Source: Paenibacillus alkalitolerans
Lineage (GTDB): Bacteria; Bacillota; Bacilli; Paenibacillales; YIM-B00363
Length of the DNA: 64,000 bases
Reading direction: 5' to 3'
NCBI RefSeq assembly: GCF_016482785.1
Contig: NZ_JAEMXM010000017.1
Coordinates: forward strand, 1 to 64,000
Position 1 is the stretch's first letter; each line of letters begins with the position of its first letter. The notes below the pieces were generated by a model. It did no database searches, had not been told where the DNA came from, and saw nothing but the letters and a program-made list of their open reading frames with translations. This document shows positions 7,235 to 15,811 of this stretch, piece after piece. Made by a program: the position numbers and the translations under genes.

Positions 7235-9145
7235 GTGAAAAGGAAATCGACGGTTATCATTTTGTTGTTGGCGGCGGTTGCGGGAGCTTTTGTTTGGAAA
7301 GGCTCGCCAGGCCAGTTGGAAACAACGGCGGAAGCGGCAGTCCAAGGCGCCTCTTCGGGTTCACCTAAAGCGTCGCTCCCGAAGGTGGGCAGCTTTGAGC
7401 GGTTCGTATCTTTGATGAAGAACGCGCGCCCGCAAGGACGTTACCTCTATGCCGCGGACATGTCGGTATCGGTGGCCGTATCCAAAGAGAAAGCTGAAAT
7501 GGCGGTAGTCGACCAATCCGGTACTAACATTCAAGTGGCGGGTGTGGATGAAGCGGACGTGATCAAGACGGACGGAACGTACATATACCAGCTGCAGCAT
7601 GATAAGCTCATCGTGACGAAGGTGAATCCGCCCGAGGACATGAAAGTCGTCTGGACGAAGGATTTCGGCGCTCAAAATATGTATCCCCGGGAATTTTTCG
7701 TAGACGAGAAAACGCTGACAATCATCGCGGACTTCCGTTATCCCGGAACGAACTACCAAATTACGAAAATACAAGTATACGAGTTGAACGACCGGAATAA
7801 CATGAAGCTGCTGCGCGATGCCGAAGTGAAAGGCGCGTACCTCTCGTCGAGAAAAATTGATAATGCGCTCTATGTGGTTTCCAACCATTTTATACATGGC
7901 TACCATACGCTTGAAACGAACCGCAAAACGCCGAAAGAGTTCTATTTGCCGTCTTACCGCGACAGTGCGGCGCCGGTAGGCAAGAAAGTGATCCCATGGG
8001 ACCGAATCAGCTATTTCCCGCATATTCAGGAGCCGAACTATTTGGTTGTGGCCGGATTGGACGTGTCGGATCCTTCAAAGCAGCTGTCTGTGTCGGCCTA
8101 TTTGGGCGGAGGCAGCGACATATACGCCTCCAAAGAAAACTTGTACGTAAGTACGCCGCGTTATGAAACCAGTCGTGAAAATAAACCGGAAGGCAAACTT
8201 ATTATCGGCGGCCCGGTGCAGCATACTTCGATCTTCAAATTTACATTGAATCAAGGAACCGCCGCATACGCCGGCGAAGGCGAAGTCGACGGCAGGCTGC
8301 TGAATCAATTCTCGATGGATGAGCACAACGGCTACCTTCGTGTAGCGACGACAACGAACGGGTTCCGGGGGAACGGGGCGAATCAATCCGAAAACCATTT
8401 GTTTATTTTGGACGAAGGCCTGAGAACGGTCGGAGAAATTCGCGGCATAGCGCCGGGGGAAAGCATTTATTCCGTGCGATTTATGAGCGATCGCGGTTAC
8501 ATGGTGACGTTCAAGAAGGTGGATCCGCTGTTCGTGTTCGATCTGAAGGATCCGAAAAAACCGAAGATATTGGGCAAATTGAAAATTCCGGGCTACAGCG
8601 ATTACCTCCATCCGTATGATGAAAATCATATTATCGGCTTCGGCAAAGACGCCGTAGAAGCGAAGGAAGGCGATTTTGCTTATTACCAAGGGATGAAAAT
8701 GGCGCTATTCGACATTACGGACGTCAACAATCCGAAAGAGAAGTTTGTGGAGATCATCGGAGACCGCGGTACGGATTCGGAGCTTCTGCGCAATCATAAG
8801 GCGCTGCTGTTCTCGAAGGAGAAAAATGTGATCGCGTTCCCCGTTACGTTGATGGAGCTTCCGGAAGGGGCGGATAAAGCGGACGGCACCGCGCACGGGC
8901 AATTCTCATTCCAAGGGGCTTATGTATTTGCTCTTGATCCCGAACGTGGATTTACATTGAAGAGCAGAATCTCTCACTTATCCGATGAAGATATGCTCAA
9001 ATCCGGTTACCGGCCCGATGCACGGAAGTCGGTGGAACGTATTCTGTATATCGGCGACAACTTGTACACGGTGTCCCAGTCGATGATCCAAGCGCACGAC
9101 ATGAAGCGGTTCAATAAGATAGGAGATATTTCACTGCCTGACTGA
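7235..9145 (+). CDS. Secreted C-terminal beta-propeller protein
   Basis: About 636 residues of the family described as secreted proteins with a C-terminal beta-propeller distantly related to WD-40. The N-terminus MKRKSTVIILLLAAVAGAF is a signal peptide or membrane anchor. Then come the family's opening block (TNIQVAGVDEADVIKTDG) and repeated propeller blades such as YIYQLQHDKLIV, LYVVSNHF and LFILDE, ending SQSMIQAHDMKRF. I prefer the GTG at 7235 behind AAAGGCGGAG over the in-frame ATG at 7211, whose GAGAGG lies only 3 nt away. The function is unknown; related genes often accompany exopolysaccharide or stress loci. A deleted paralogue lies at 15119-15484. Confidence 0.85.
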   Translation: MKRKSTVIILLLAAVAGAFVWKGSPGQLETTAEAAVQGASSGSPKASLPKVGSFERFVSLMKNARPQGRYLYAADMSVSVAVSKEKAEMAVVDQSGTNIQVAGVDEADVIKTDGTYIYQLQHDKLIVTKVNPPEDMKVVWTKDFGAQNMYPREFFVDEKTLTIIADFRYPGTNYQITKIQVYELNDRNNMKLLRDAEVKGAYLSSRKIDNALYVVSNHFIHGYHTLETNRKTPKEFYLPSYRDSAAPVGKKVIPWDRISYFPHIQEPNYLVVAGLDVSDPSKQLSVSAYLGGGSDIYASKENLYVSTPRYETSRENKPEGKLIIGGPVQHTSIFKFTLNQGTAAYAGEGEVDGRLLNQFSMDEHNGYLRVATTTNGFRGNGANQSENHLFILDEGLRTVGEIRGIAPGESIYSVRFMSDRGYMVTFKKVDPLFVFDLKDPKKPKILGKLKIPGYSDYLHPYDENHIIGFGKDAVEAKEGDFAYYQGMKMALFDITDVNNPKEKFVEIIGDRGTDSELLRNHKALLFSKEKNVIAFPVTLMELPEGADKADGTAHGQFSFQGAYVFALDPERGFTLKSRISHLSDEDMLKSGYRPDARKSVERILYIGDNLYTVSQSMIQAHDMKRFNKIGDISLPD

Positions 9146-9150
9146 CAGTA

Positions 9151-9193
9151 AACCGGAATTTCCCGCGTCCAGGGGAAATTCCGGTTTCTTTAT
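9151..9193 (+). terminator. Terminator of the beta-propeller gene
   Basis: AACCGGAATTTCCC pairs with GGGAAATTCCGGTT and is followed by TCTTTATTT. Confidence 0.85.
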
Positions 9194-9204
9194 TTGAACG
9201 CCTG

Positions 9205-9390
9205 TTATTGCATCGGCTCGCCGTTTGCATTGCCGGGATTCGGGACGGCTAGTTCAATCTTCGTATTGACGGACGGCTCCGGCACCGATACAATATGCGT
9301 GAAATCCCTTTCAAAAGGCTTGCCTGGATGTTTTATGAAACCGGTTTCACTAATGTTGTCAGTTTGCTTACGGATTTGCCGGCTTTGCAC
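9205..9390 (-). other. Unassigned 61-codon open frame, possible gene tail
   Basis: A minus-strand frame ends NPGNANGEPMQ. It has no ribosome site and no recognisable family. It may be the tail of a lost gene or chance. On the plus strand the same stretch contains TTGACG (9266-9271) and TACAAT (9289-9294), 17 bp apart, which could be a promoter reading toward the GH30 gene. Confidence 0.2.
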
Positions 9391-9425
9391 GCACCATTTT
9401 TCAACTTTATGAAACGGGTTTCATA
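9336..9425 (+). promoter_or_regulatory. Two LacI-family-type operators and promoter before the GH30 gene
   Basis: TGAAACCGGTTTCA (9336-9349) is a perfect palindrome with central CG. TATGAAACGGGTTTCATA (9408-9425) repeats the same TGAAAC-NN-GTTTCA half-sites. The centres are 74 bp apart, close to seven helical turns. TTGCAC (9385-9390) and TATGAA (9408-9413), 17 bp apart, make a weak promoter whose -10 lies inside the second operator. The remaining gap to 9555 shows only a ribosome site (AAAGGAG) before the ATG. No LacI-family gene lies in this window. Confidence 0.6.
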
Positions 9426-9554
9426 ACGGTGCCCATAGGCATACGGAATGAAGGGGGTGGCCATTGCGGCGGAAGCGTGAGGAAGTGAGAAACACAGGAA
9501 GAACCGCGAACAGATCCGGCACCTGATTAAATCATCCCGAAAGGAGTCAGGTTT

Positions 9555-12500
9555 ATGCGAGGTAAACTTTTGACAAAAATTACTGCCCCGATTCTCACAT
9601 GTTGTCTTGGTTTTAGTGTGGCGGGCGGCAGCTTGGCCGCCGGTCCGGCGATGGAAGAGAACGTGCAGGCCGATGCCGTTATATCGATCGATGCATCGGC
9701 CAAGTATCAGAAGATCGACAATTTCGGCGCATCCGATGCGTGGTCAATGGAGCAGTTGGGAAAGTATTGGACGGAGGAAAACAAAACACGTGTTGCAGAT
9801 CTTCTCTTTTCTCGTGAGAAGGGGATCGGATTGTCGGCCTGGCGCTTTAATATCGGTGCGGGCTCGACCGAGACGGACCAGGCGATCATTACAAATCCAT
9901 GGCGGCGGGCGGAGGCGTTCAAATCGACAGAGGACGGGGAGTATGATTGGAGCAAACAGGCGGGGCAGCAGTGGTTTCTAAAGGCGGCGAAGGATCGCGG
10001 CGTCGATACACTGATTGGCTTTGTCAACAGTCCGCCGGTCTGGATGACGAAGAACGGCCACGCTCAACCGGATTCGTCGGTTGGCTCCACCAATTTGAAG
10101 GAGGGGTACGAGGACGAATTTGCCGCCTACTTAATTGATGTGTTGGAGCATTTTAACAATGAAGGCTACGAGTTTGATTACATAAGCCCGATTAACGAGC
10201 CGACATGGGACTGGAACAAAGCCGGACAAGAAGGAAATCGCTATAATAACGACGATATAAAACGCGTCATTGTCGAGCTTTACCGGCAGCTTCTTGCCAA
10301 CGGGCTTTCCGCGCAAATCAGCGCTCCGGACGGGGTGGAAATTACGGCGCTGCTGGATGATGAATATTACAAAATGTTCGCAAACAAGGAACGGTACACG
10401 GGCGGCGCCAATAATTTGGGACTCGGCAAGTACCGAGAATACATCAAAGACCTTTTGGGTGACCCGGAGCTCAAGAAAGCCGTCGGCAATAAAATCGCTT
10501 CGCATTCCTACTGGTCCGACTACAGTGCGCCGGGCGACGACCGTCTGGGCAAGCTAAGGGATTTGTTGGTTGAAAACCTGAGGAAATACGATCCGAACGC
10601 GAAATACTGGATGTCAGAATATTGCATTCTCGGCTCTTACGGACCGGGCCGCGATCTTGGCATCGACCCGGCTCTCCATGTTGCGCGCACAATTCATTTC
10701 GATTTGGCGCGGGCGAATGCATCGGCATGGCAGTGGTGGACCGCGGTTTCCAAGGAAGACTACAAGGACGGCTTAATATATACCGATTTTAATCAAGAGG
10801 GCGACGAGCAAAATATTTTGACGTCGAAAATATTGTGGGCGCTCGGCAACTACAGTAAGTTCATCCGGCCCGGCGCCGACCGCATTGCGCTTACCGGGCT
10901 CGATGAGGAGGCGCGGAGCGGACTTTTCGGCTCAGCTTACAAGCATGACGAGGAAAATACGGTAACGGCGGTGTTCGTCAACGACAGCAGCTCGGACAAA
11001 CGCATCAAGCTTTCCTTGAGCGGGCTCGATATGCAAGAAACGGTTTCCGTTCTAAAGCCGTATATTACTTCGGCGGGTCAAGATCTTGCCCGAGGTCAGG
11101 ATACGCCTGTTCAATCGGACGGAACGTTTGAAACCGTTATCCCCGCGCGCTCGGTAGTGACGTTGAACGGAGATGTGGTCAAGGCGAACAAGAAGCCCGA
11201 CGCTCCGGAAATCGTCGGCGTAAAGCCGCTGCATAAAGGTTTGAAGGTCGATTTCCGCGCTCCTAAAGGTGCATATGAGTATATCGTCAGCTACGGAGCG
11301 CAAAGCGATATCCGGGAACGGAAATTGACGAATATGTCCGGCGATTCTTTCGTTCTGCAAGGTTTGGAGAACGGTCAAAAATATTTCGTCACGATTCGAG
11401 CCGGCAACGAGCATGGCTTCGGTCCGCCGTCGCAGCGCAATTATGGCACACCGGCTCTGTTGGCTCCAACCAGTGTCACGGCAACCGGTATCGACGGCGG
11501 CTTCACGGTTAGCTTCGATATAGAGCCGGGTGTTCCGGCGTATCGCGTTCGCTACGGCACACAGCCGGGCAAGTACGATAACGAACAGACTGGCGGCACG
11601 CCGAGCGGTTCGATCCAAGTCGATGGCCTTGCAAACGGCACGACCTATTATGGAGTTGTCGAAGCGTTGGACGGTCAGGAAATCAGTCCTCCTTCGGCTG
11701 AATTTCAAGTGGCGCCCGATATTCCGGCACCGAGCAAAGTGATTGCGGTTCCGGGCAACAACGGCGCACATCTGGAGATCACGCCCGTGGCCGGCGCCGC
11801 AAGCTACCGCGTTCAAGTGATATCCGGTTCGAAGACCGTTGCCGATTTGCAAAGCGATACAAGCTCAGCAAATATTGAAGGGTTGTCTAATGGAAGCGCG
11901 TATACCGTTCGTGTGAGCGCCATCGGAACAGGCGGTGAAGGCACCGGAGTCACCGAAACGCTCGTAACGCCGGGCAATGAAGACGTGCGGCTCGAAGACG
12001 GATTCGATAACGGCGATATGTCGCCGTATCAACAGGATGTCAGCTCCTGGGCCATTGAAGACGGTTTATTGAAACAAATTTCCGGCGGAGACCATCAGGG
12101 CGAGCTCGGCGTCAGAGACATGCGAATCATTGACGGAACGATTACGGCCGTAGCCAAGCATGCGACGCTCGGAGCGGATTGGGGCATCGCCTTCCGTGGT
12201 GGCAGCCATAATCAAGGGTATATGTTCGGTTTCGAGAACGGGGTTTTGGTAATTCGGCGGGACGGCCAAAATTTGGCGAATCCGGTTCCGTTCACCGCGA
12301 AACTGGGAGAGCTGTACAAACTGGAGGTTCGTCTGCAAGGGAAACGAATCCAGGCATTGATCGACGGCGAGAGCGTGTTTGACGTCACCGACACGGCGTA
12401 TACGGGCGGCCGCATCGGTCTTCACAGCTGGGCGGATGCGCAATTTGCCTACTTGAAGGTTGCACGCGAGCCATACTCGTCCTTGTCCAAGCCGGAAATA

Positions 12501-13238
12501 TACCAGGCGAAGGAAGGCGACCGGCAAGTTGCGCTGCGGTACAACGAAGTCGACTATGCGGAATCCTATGTTGTCCGATATAAGCCATCGGCGGACGGCG
12601 ATGCGAATTATACCGAAGTGCCGGCTAACCCGGGATCTGCGATCGTCACCGGACTGGCAAACGATACTGCCTACACATTCATCGTTGTTGCCAATCGCGG
12701 CGGGGAGGAATCGGCTTCGGAGCCGGTGGAAGCGACGCCTGTCGGCAATGCCGGCAAAGTGCTGTTTTATGTCGACGCCGGCGACGGTACGCCTCACAGC
12801 TTGGAGGAAGGCGAGACGATGGGAGCGTATCAGACATTGGAAGAGCAGCCTTATGGCAGCGATCCGGTTACAGGGACCAAATGGGGATACGAAGCCGATG
12901 ACGGAATGACTTGGGCGCGTACCGATGCAACCGATGCATACGAAACTATTCGCCAATACGACGGGAATTTGAACGGCAAAGGGATTGCTTACCGCTTCCA
13001 AATCCCGAACGGGACATATACGGTTACGGTAGGGTTTTATGATCCATGGGCGGCGAGTGACCGGAATATGAACCTGACCATCAACGGAGAAACGAAACTT
13101 ACCGACTATGTGATAGGTTCGAAACGGGAAGCGAAGACGTTCGAAGGAATTGCGGTTACTAACGGGGAACTGATCGTGAAAGCGATCAAGGCAGGCGGAT
13201 CCAAGCCGATGATTAGTTGGATCAAAGTGGAACAGTAG
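9555..13238 (+). CDS. Secreted GH30-family glycanase with FN3 and carbohydrate-binding modules
   Basis: 1227 residues. A signal peptide occupies 1-28. The GH30 catalytic region (about 45-545) opens with IDASAKYQKIDNFGASDAWS and carries the acid/base Glu215 in SPINEPTWDW and the nucleophile Glu355 in YWMSEYCIL. The spacing and the NFGASDAW opening favour the endo-beta-1,6-galactanase-like branch. Then come fibronectin type III-like modules (about 550-815), a concanavalin-like sheet module (about 820-970, DGFDNGDMSPY...GGRIGLHSW), another FN3 (975-1065) and a C-terminal malectin-like carbohydrate-binding module (1070-1227, YRFQIPNGTYTVTVGFYDPW). It probably cleaves plant or microbial galactan or glucan outside the cell. 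The long minus-strand frames inside it are shadows. Confidence 0.9.
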   Translation: MRGKLLTKITAPILTCCLGFSVAGGSLAAGPAMEENVQADAVISIDASAKYQKIDNFGASDAWSMEQLGKYWTEENKTRVADLLFSREKGIGLSAWRFNIGAGSTETDQAIITNPWRRAEAFKSTEDGEYDWSKQAGQQWFLKAAKDRGVDTLIGFVNSPPVWMTKNGHAQPDSSVGSTNLKEGYEDEFAAYLIDVLEHFNNEGYEFDYISPINEPTWDWNKAGQEGNRYNNDDIKRVIVELYRQLLANGLSAQISAPDGVEITALLDDEYYKMFANKERYTGGANNLGLGKYREYIKDLLGDPELKKAVGNKIASHSYWSDYSAPGDDRLGKLRDLLVENLRKYDPNAKYWMSEYCILGSYGPGRDLGIDPALHVARTIHFDLARANASAWQWWTAVSKEDYKDGLIYTDFNQEGDEQNILTSKILWALGNYSKFIRPGADRIALTGLDEEARSGLFGSAYKHDEENTVTAVFVNDSSSDKRIKLSLSGLDMQETVSVLKPYITSAGQDLARGQDTPVQSDGTFETVIPARSVVTLNGDVVKANKKPDAPEIVGVKPLHKGLKVDFRAPKGAYEYIVSYGAQSDIRERKLTNMSGDSFVLQGLENGQKYFVTIRAGNEHGFGPPSQRNYGTPALLAPTSVTATGIDGGFTVSFDIEPGVPAYRVRYGTQPGKYDNEQTGGTPSGSIQVDGLANGTTYYGVVEALDGQEISPPSAEFQVAPDIPAPSKVIAVPGNNGAHLEITPVAGAASYRVQVISGSKTVADLQSDTSSANIEGLSNGSAYTVRVSAIGTGGEGTGVTETLVTPGNEDVRLEDGFDNGDMSPYQQDVSSWAIEDGLLKQISGGDHQGELGVRDMRIIDGTITAVAKHATLGADWGIAFRGGSHNQGYMFGFENGVLVIRRDGQNLANPVPFTAKLGELYKLEVRLQGKRIQALIDGESVFDVTDTAYTGGRIGLHSWADAQFAYLKVAREPYSSLSKPEIYQAKEGDRQVALRYNEVDYAESYVVRYKPSADGDANYTEVPANPGSAIVTGLANDTAYTFIVVANRGGEESASEPVEATPVGNAGKVLFYVDAGDGTPHSLEEGETMGAYQTLEEQPYGSDPVTGTKWGYEADDGMTWARTDATDAYETIRQYDGNLNGKGIAYRFQIPNGTYTVTVGFYDPWAASDRNMNLTINGETKLTDYVIGSKREAKTFEGIAVTNGELIVKAIKAGGSKPMISWIKVEQ

Positions 13239-13250
13239 CAGTAAAAACGT

Positions 13251-13284
13251 AAAGGCACTGACCTCAGAGATCAGTGCCTTTTTC
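13251..13284 (+). terminator. Terminator of the GH30 gene
   Basis: AAGGCACTGACCTC-AGA-GATCAGTGCCTTTTT. Confidence 0.85.
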
Positions 13285-13342
13285 GAAGATAAAGAATTTA
13301 TATCCTCCGGCAATATAGCATCACGACTTGGAACGTGAGCCC

Positions 13343-13642
13343 TTAAATAACTTGCTTCACAAAATGCATTTGTATGGTGGCTTCATCAATAAGTCCCATG
13401 GCTTCCGCCATAAAAGGCTCCTGCATGATTTTGGCTTCGCATTGTTTAGCAGCTTCATGACTCTCCCATTCCGCTATCTCTACCCAAACGCCGCTCTCCG
13501 CATTAAAGAAAACCTCCCGTTTGATAAATCCGGTTCTCCCGCTTAGAGCTTCTTGCAAAATGTTGACATATCTCATAAACGTTTCTGCGCTCACATCCTG
13601 CTTTAACCGGTACGATACGACTTCCAGACATGGCTTCATCAT
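13343..13642 (-). CDS. ABM-like dimeric alpha/beta-barrel protein
   Basis: 99 residues with the ferredoxin-like pattern of the antibiotic biosynthesis monooxygenase / DUF4937-type family: EVVSYRLKQDVSAETF, then KREVFFNAESGVWVEIAEW and an alpha helix with ESHEAAKQCEAKI. It is probably a small cytoplasmic dimer. No catalytic residues can be assigned, so enzyme activity is uncertain. The start has AAGGAG 8 nt upstream. It is divergent from the WYL regulator, about 110 bp away, a common arrangement in which the regulator controls the neighbour. Confidence 0.7.
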   Translation of the reverse strand: MMKPCLEVVSYRLKQDVSAETFMRYVNILQEALSGRTGFIKREVFFNAESGVWVEIAEWESHEAAKQCEAKIMQEPFMAEAMGLIDEATIQMHFVKQVI

Positions 13643-13753
13643 TCATGCATCTCCTTAATGAAATAGATTCATTGTCTTACGTGCCCAGTATATCGGTTAA
13701 TATGGACAATTTGTGTCACCTTTCCATGTTATACTGATCATAAGGTGATGATG

Positions 13754-14716
13754 ATGAACAAAACGCAAAGGCTCGTCGAACTGCTGCTTACGATGAATAC
13801 CAGACAGAAGTTCACTTTAAAAGAGCTGTCCGAACGGTTCGGCGTCTCCAGAAGGACCGTTCTCCGTGACATAAACGAACTTTCCTCTCTTGGAGTGCCG
13901 CTGTATGCGGAACTTGGCGTTCATGGAGGTTACCGGATTCTGAAGGAGCGGACGCTGCCTCCTATATCGTTTTCGGAACAAGAAGCGGTTGCACTGTTTT
14001 TTGCCGGCCAATCGCTGAAATTTTACCGTGACTTGCCCATGGAGTCCGATTGGCAGTCGGCGCTCGCCAAGTTTTATCATGTGTTGCCGGAAGACGTCAA
14101 AGAGCGAATTGACCGGCTTCAGCGCCGTTTGCTGTTTTGGGTGCCTGTCCAGAGATGCAAAGCGTCTCATTTATCCTCCTTGCTTGAAGGAGCCATGGAG
14201 CAAAATATACTTCATATCTCTTACGAATCGGAGAATGGATATACCGAAAGGGATATTCAACTGGTGGGGCTTTATTCCATGAATGGAAAATGGTACTGCC
14301 CTGCATTCGAATTTCACACCGGCGAATACCGCCTGTTTCGCGCAGACCGCATCAAGTCCGTAGCCGACAGCCCGGATCAAACGAGGAAGAAAAATCATGA
14401 CAAGCTGCTTATCGCCGACTGGTTCGGCAAAGAGCAGGAACGGGCGGAAAAGCAAGAGGAATATGACTTGAGAGTTCGATTAACGCGACGCGGTGTTCTC
14501 CTATGCCGAAACGATGATTGGCTTGGGAGCGGATTAACCGTAATGGAAGACGGAACCGGGTATATAAACAGAAGGATTTCTCCGGGTTATATGAGTTGGG
14601 CGGCTTCCTTTTTTATCGGTTGCCAAACGGATGCGATAGTTGAGGAGCCGGCGGAACTGCGAAGGCTGATCTTCAATCAACTTCGTGAAACGATATCGAA
14701 TTATAACGAGGAGTGA
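13754..14716 (+). CDS. YafY-type HTH-WYL transcriptional regulator
   Basis: About 320 residues. The N-terminal winged HTH (TLKELSERFGVSRRTVLRDI, residues about 20-45) is the HTH_11/DeoR type. The middle carries the WYL domain (ISYESENGYTERDIQLVGLY, NGKWYCPAFEFHTGEYRLFRADRI), which senses small ligands, and a WCX-like C-terminus follows. GTG 13745 and ATGs at 13748, 13751 and 13754 are all in frame. AAGGTGA at 13742-13748 fits 13754 best. Regulators of this kind usually act on the divergent gene, here the ABM-like protein. It is followed by the TfoX-C gene behind a ribosome site inside its last codons. Confidence 0.85.
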   Translation: MNKTQRLVELLLTMNTRQKFTLKELSERFGVSRRTVLRDINELSSLGVPLYAELGVHGGYRILKERTLPPISFSEQEAVALFFAGQSLKFYRDLPMESDWQSALAKFYHVLPEDVKERIDRLQRRLLFWVPVQRCKASHLSSLLEGAMEQNILHISYESENGYTERDIQLVGLYSMNGKWYCPAFEFHTGEYRLFRADRIKSVADSPDQTRKKNHDKLLIADWFGKEQERAEKQEEYDLRVRLTRRGVLLCRNDDWLGSGLTVMEDGTGYINRRISPGYMSWAASFFIGCQTDAIVEEPAELRRLIFNQLRETISNYNEE

Positions 14717-14721
14717 TCTTC

Positions 14722-14982
14722 ATGCGGACGAAAAAAACGATGAACCTGAAAAATATAGGAGCGAAAACGGAGTCCTGGTTACAAGAAATCGGAGTTCATG
14801 GATACGACGACCTTAACCGGATCGGGTCGGTTGAAACCTACAGAAGGCTGAAATCGAGATATCCGGATCAAGTTAATCTTACTGCTTTATACGCTTTAGA
14901 AGCCGCGCTTTGGAGTATCCACTGGCTGGAATTGGCTCCCGAAATCAAAGATCAATTGAAACGTGAAGTCCTGTCTGATTGA
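14722..14982 (+). CDS. TfoX C-terminal-domain protein
   Basis: 86 residues matching the helical TfoX C-terminal domain: LKNIGAKTESWLQEIGVHGY, YDDLNRIGSVETYRRLK, then LYALEAALWSIHWLELAPE. Stand-alone copies are common in Bacilli and their function is unknown. The GAGGAG at 14708-14713 lies in the end of the WYL gene and is 8 nt from ATG 14722, which I prefer to the overlapping GTG at 14713. It is probably translated from the regulator's mRNA. Confidence 0.8.
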   Translation: MRTKKTMNLKNIGAKTESWLQEIGVHGYDDLNRIGSVETYRRLKSRYPDQVNLTALYALEAALWSIHWLELAPEIKDQLKREVLSD

Positions 14983-15118
14983 GACGTCCCATTTCGAAAG
15001 ACAGATTTGATAAAGAACCTAGCGTTACTAATGTCATCAACTCCTTACGCAGCACCGGCCTCTTCAATTGTTCTCCGCAAAAACAATTTTTCCTTTTGTC
15101 CCGTTGTTAATGAAACAT

Positions 15119-15484
15119 TATTGCGCCAAGCTCCGTCTGATAGGCAAATAAGAAGAAAGCGGGTATTCGTGTGAAAATTAATGAAAACAGCGGTGACTTT
15201 TAGCGCTGCGAAAGAAGAGCTTCAAGCAGCAGTGGCCGATCTACGAACGTTCAAGTGGCAGGTTTTACATCGATGACAAGTCGCTGACGATCATAGGGGA
15301 CTACCGTTATCCCGGCACGAACTATCAAATTACGAAAATTCAAGTTTACGAGTTAAACGACCGCAACAATATGAGGCTGTCGCGCGATGTCGAAGTGAAA
15401 GGCTTTTACCTCTCATCCCCGTCCATGATTCAAGCGCATGACATCAAGAGGTTCAACAAAACGGGAGAAATTTCACTGCAATAA
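15119..15484 (+). pseudogene. Internally deleted copy of the beta-propeller gene
   Basis: Four blocks of the gene at 7235-9145 recur in order: the leader and start region (AAGCTCCGTCTGA... through the GTG, 15132-15175), a short piece ending TTCAAGTGGCAGGT, a block translating as LTIIGDYRYPGTNYQITKI then QVYELNDRNNM (about 15284-15420), and the C-terminal block MIQAHDMKRFNKTGEISL ending at the stop 15482-15484. The segments between them, more than 1 kb of the last interval alone, are missing. No frame is open throughout. Nucleotide identity within blocks is high, so the duplication is not ancient. The 130 bp before it (14983-15118) show nothing recognisable. Confidence 0.85.
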
Positions 15485-15503
15485 TATTCTTCCTGTTTTA
15501 TTA

Positions 15504-15532
15504 TTGACAACTTTAAATTATGTGCTTATTAT
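15504..15532 (+). promoter_or_regulatory. Strong promoter of the leader RNA
   Basis: TTGACA (15504-15509), 17-bp spacer, TATTAT (15527-15532). It points to the leader ORF at 15569 and the AAA ATPase gene at 15812. Confidence 0.7.
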
Positions 15533-15568
15533 AAGCAATATCTGAAAAAGAAGGGAGGCCGACCGGAC

Positions 15569-15652
15569 ATGACCGGACTTAACTTCCGTAGTAATGCAGC
15601 ACTGACACAATTGAATAAGACGTTCATTGTCCATCGGCCTCTACGGCCCTGA
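15569..15652 (+). CDS. 27-codon leader peptide ORF
   Basis: ATG at 15569 follows GGGAGG (15553-15558) by 10 nt. The ORF encodes a peptide that begins MTGLNFRSNAAL and ends VHRPLRP before TGA. It spans the loop of the long-range helix whose 5' arm hides its own ribosome site and whose 3' arm lies in its last codons, so ribosomes would open the helix. The basic, proline-rich end is the kind of sequence that can stall ribosomes. It could also be an independent small protein, or not be translated at all. Confidence 0.4.
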   Translation: MTGLNFRSNAALTQLNKTFIVHRPLRP

Positions 15653-15736
15653 GCAAGGGAAAGACTAGGTTATCGCCCCATCCTCTTCGTCATCGAAGAA
15701 ACGGGTTAGGAGTAACTTATTTTTACATTGCGCAAG

Positions 15737-15771
15737 AAGACCGTAAGCGAATGGGCTTGCGGTCTTTTTTT
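15737..15771 (+). terminator. Terminator between leader RNA and AAA ATPase gene
   Basis: AAGACCGTAAGC pairs with GCTTGCGGTCTT (one G-T pair) and is followed by TTTTTTT. It ends 40 bp before the AAA gene's start. Confidence 0.85.
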
Positions 15772-15811
15772 GTGTTGTTTAGTAAAAATATAAAGGAGTA
15801 TAAACAGTAGA

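Larger units (their letters stand above)
15539..15772 (+). ncRNA. Structured leader RNA, possible attenuator
   Basis: The interval from promoter to terminator can fold. GAGGCCGA (15555-15562), which contains part of the Shine-Dalgarno GGGAGG, is exactly complementary to TCGGCCTC (15634-15641). A second hairpin TCTTCG-TCAT-CGAAGA is flanked by partly complementary arms GTTATCGCCCC and GGGTTAGGAGTAAC. It ends in the terminator at 15737-15771. I do not recognise it as a known riboswitch class: no T-box, S-box, M-box, ydaO, ykkC or glycine motif is present. Confidence 0.5.

Noticed and set aside
11052-11852. 266-codon minus-strand frame within the GH30 gene
   Set aside because: Shadow of the FN3-coding region; no motif or ribosome site.
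12066-13313. 415-codon minus-strand frame opposite the GH30 gene
   Set aside because: It lies wholly over a well supported secreted glycanase, has no recognisable domain and shows Arg/Phe-rich shadow composition.
15539-15772. T-box, S-box, M-box, ydaO or ykkC riboswitch
   Set aside because: None of the diagnostic core sequences of these classes is present in the leader.
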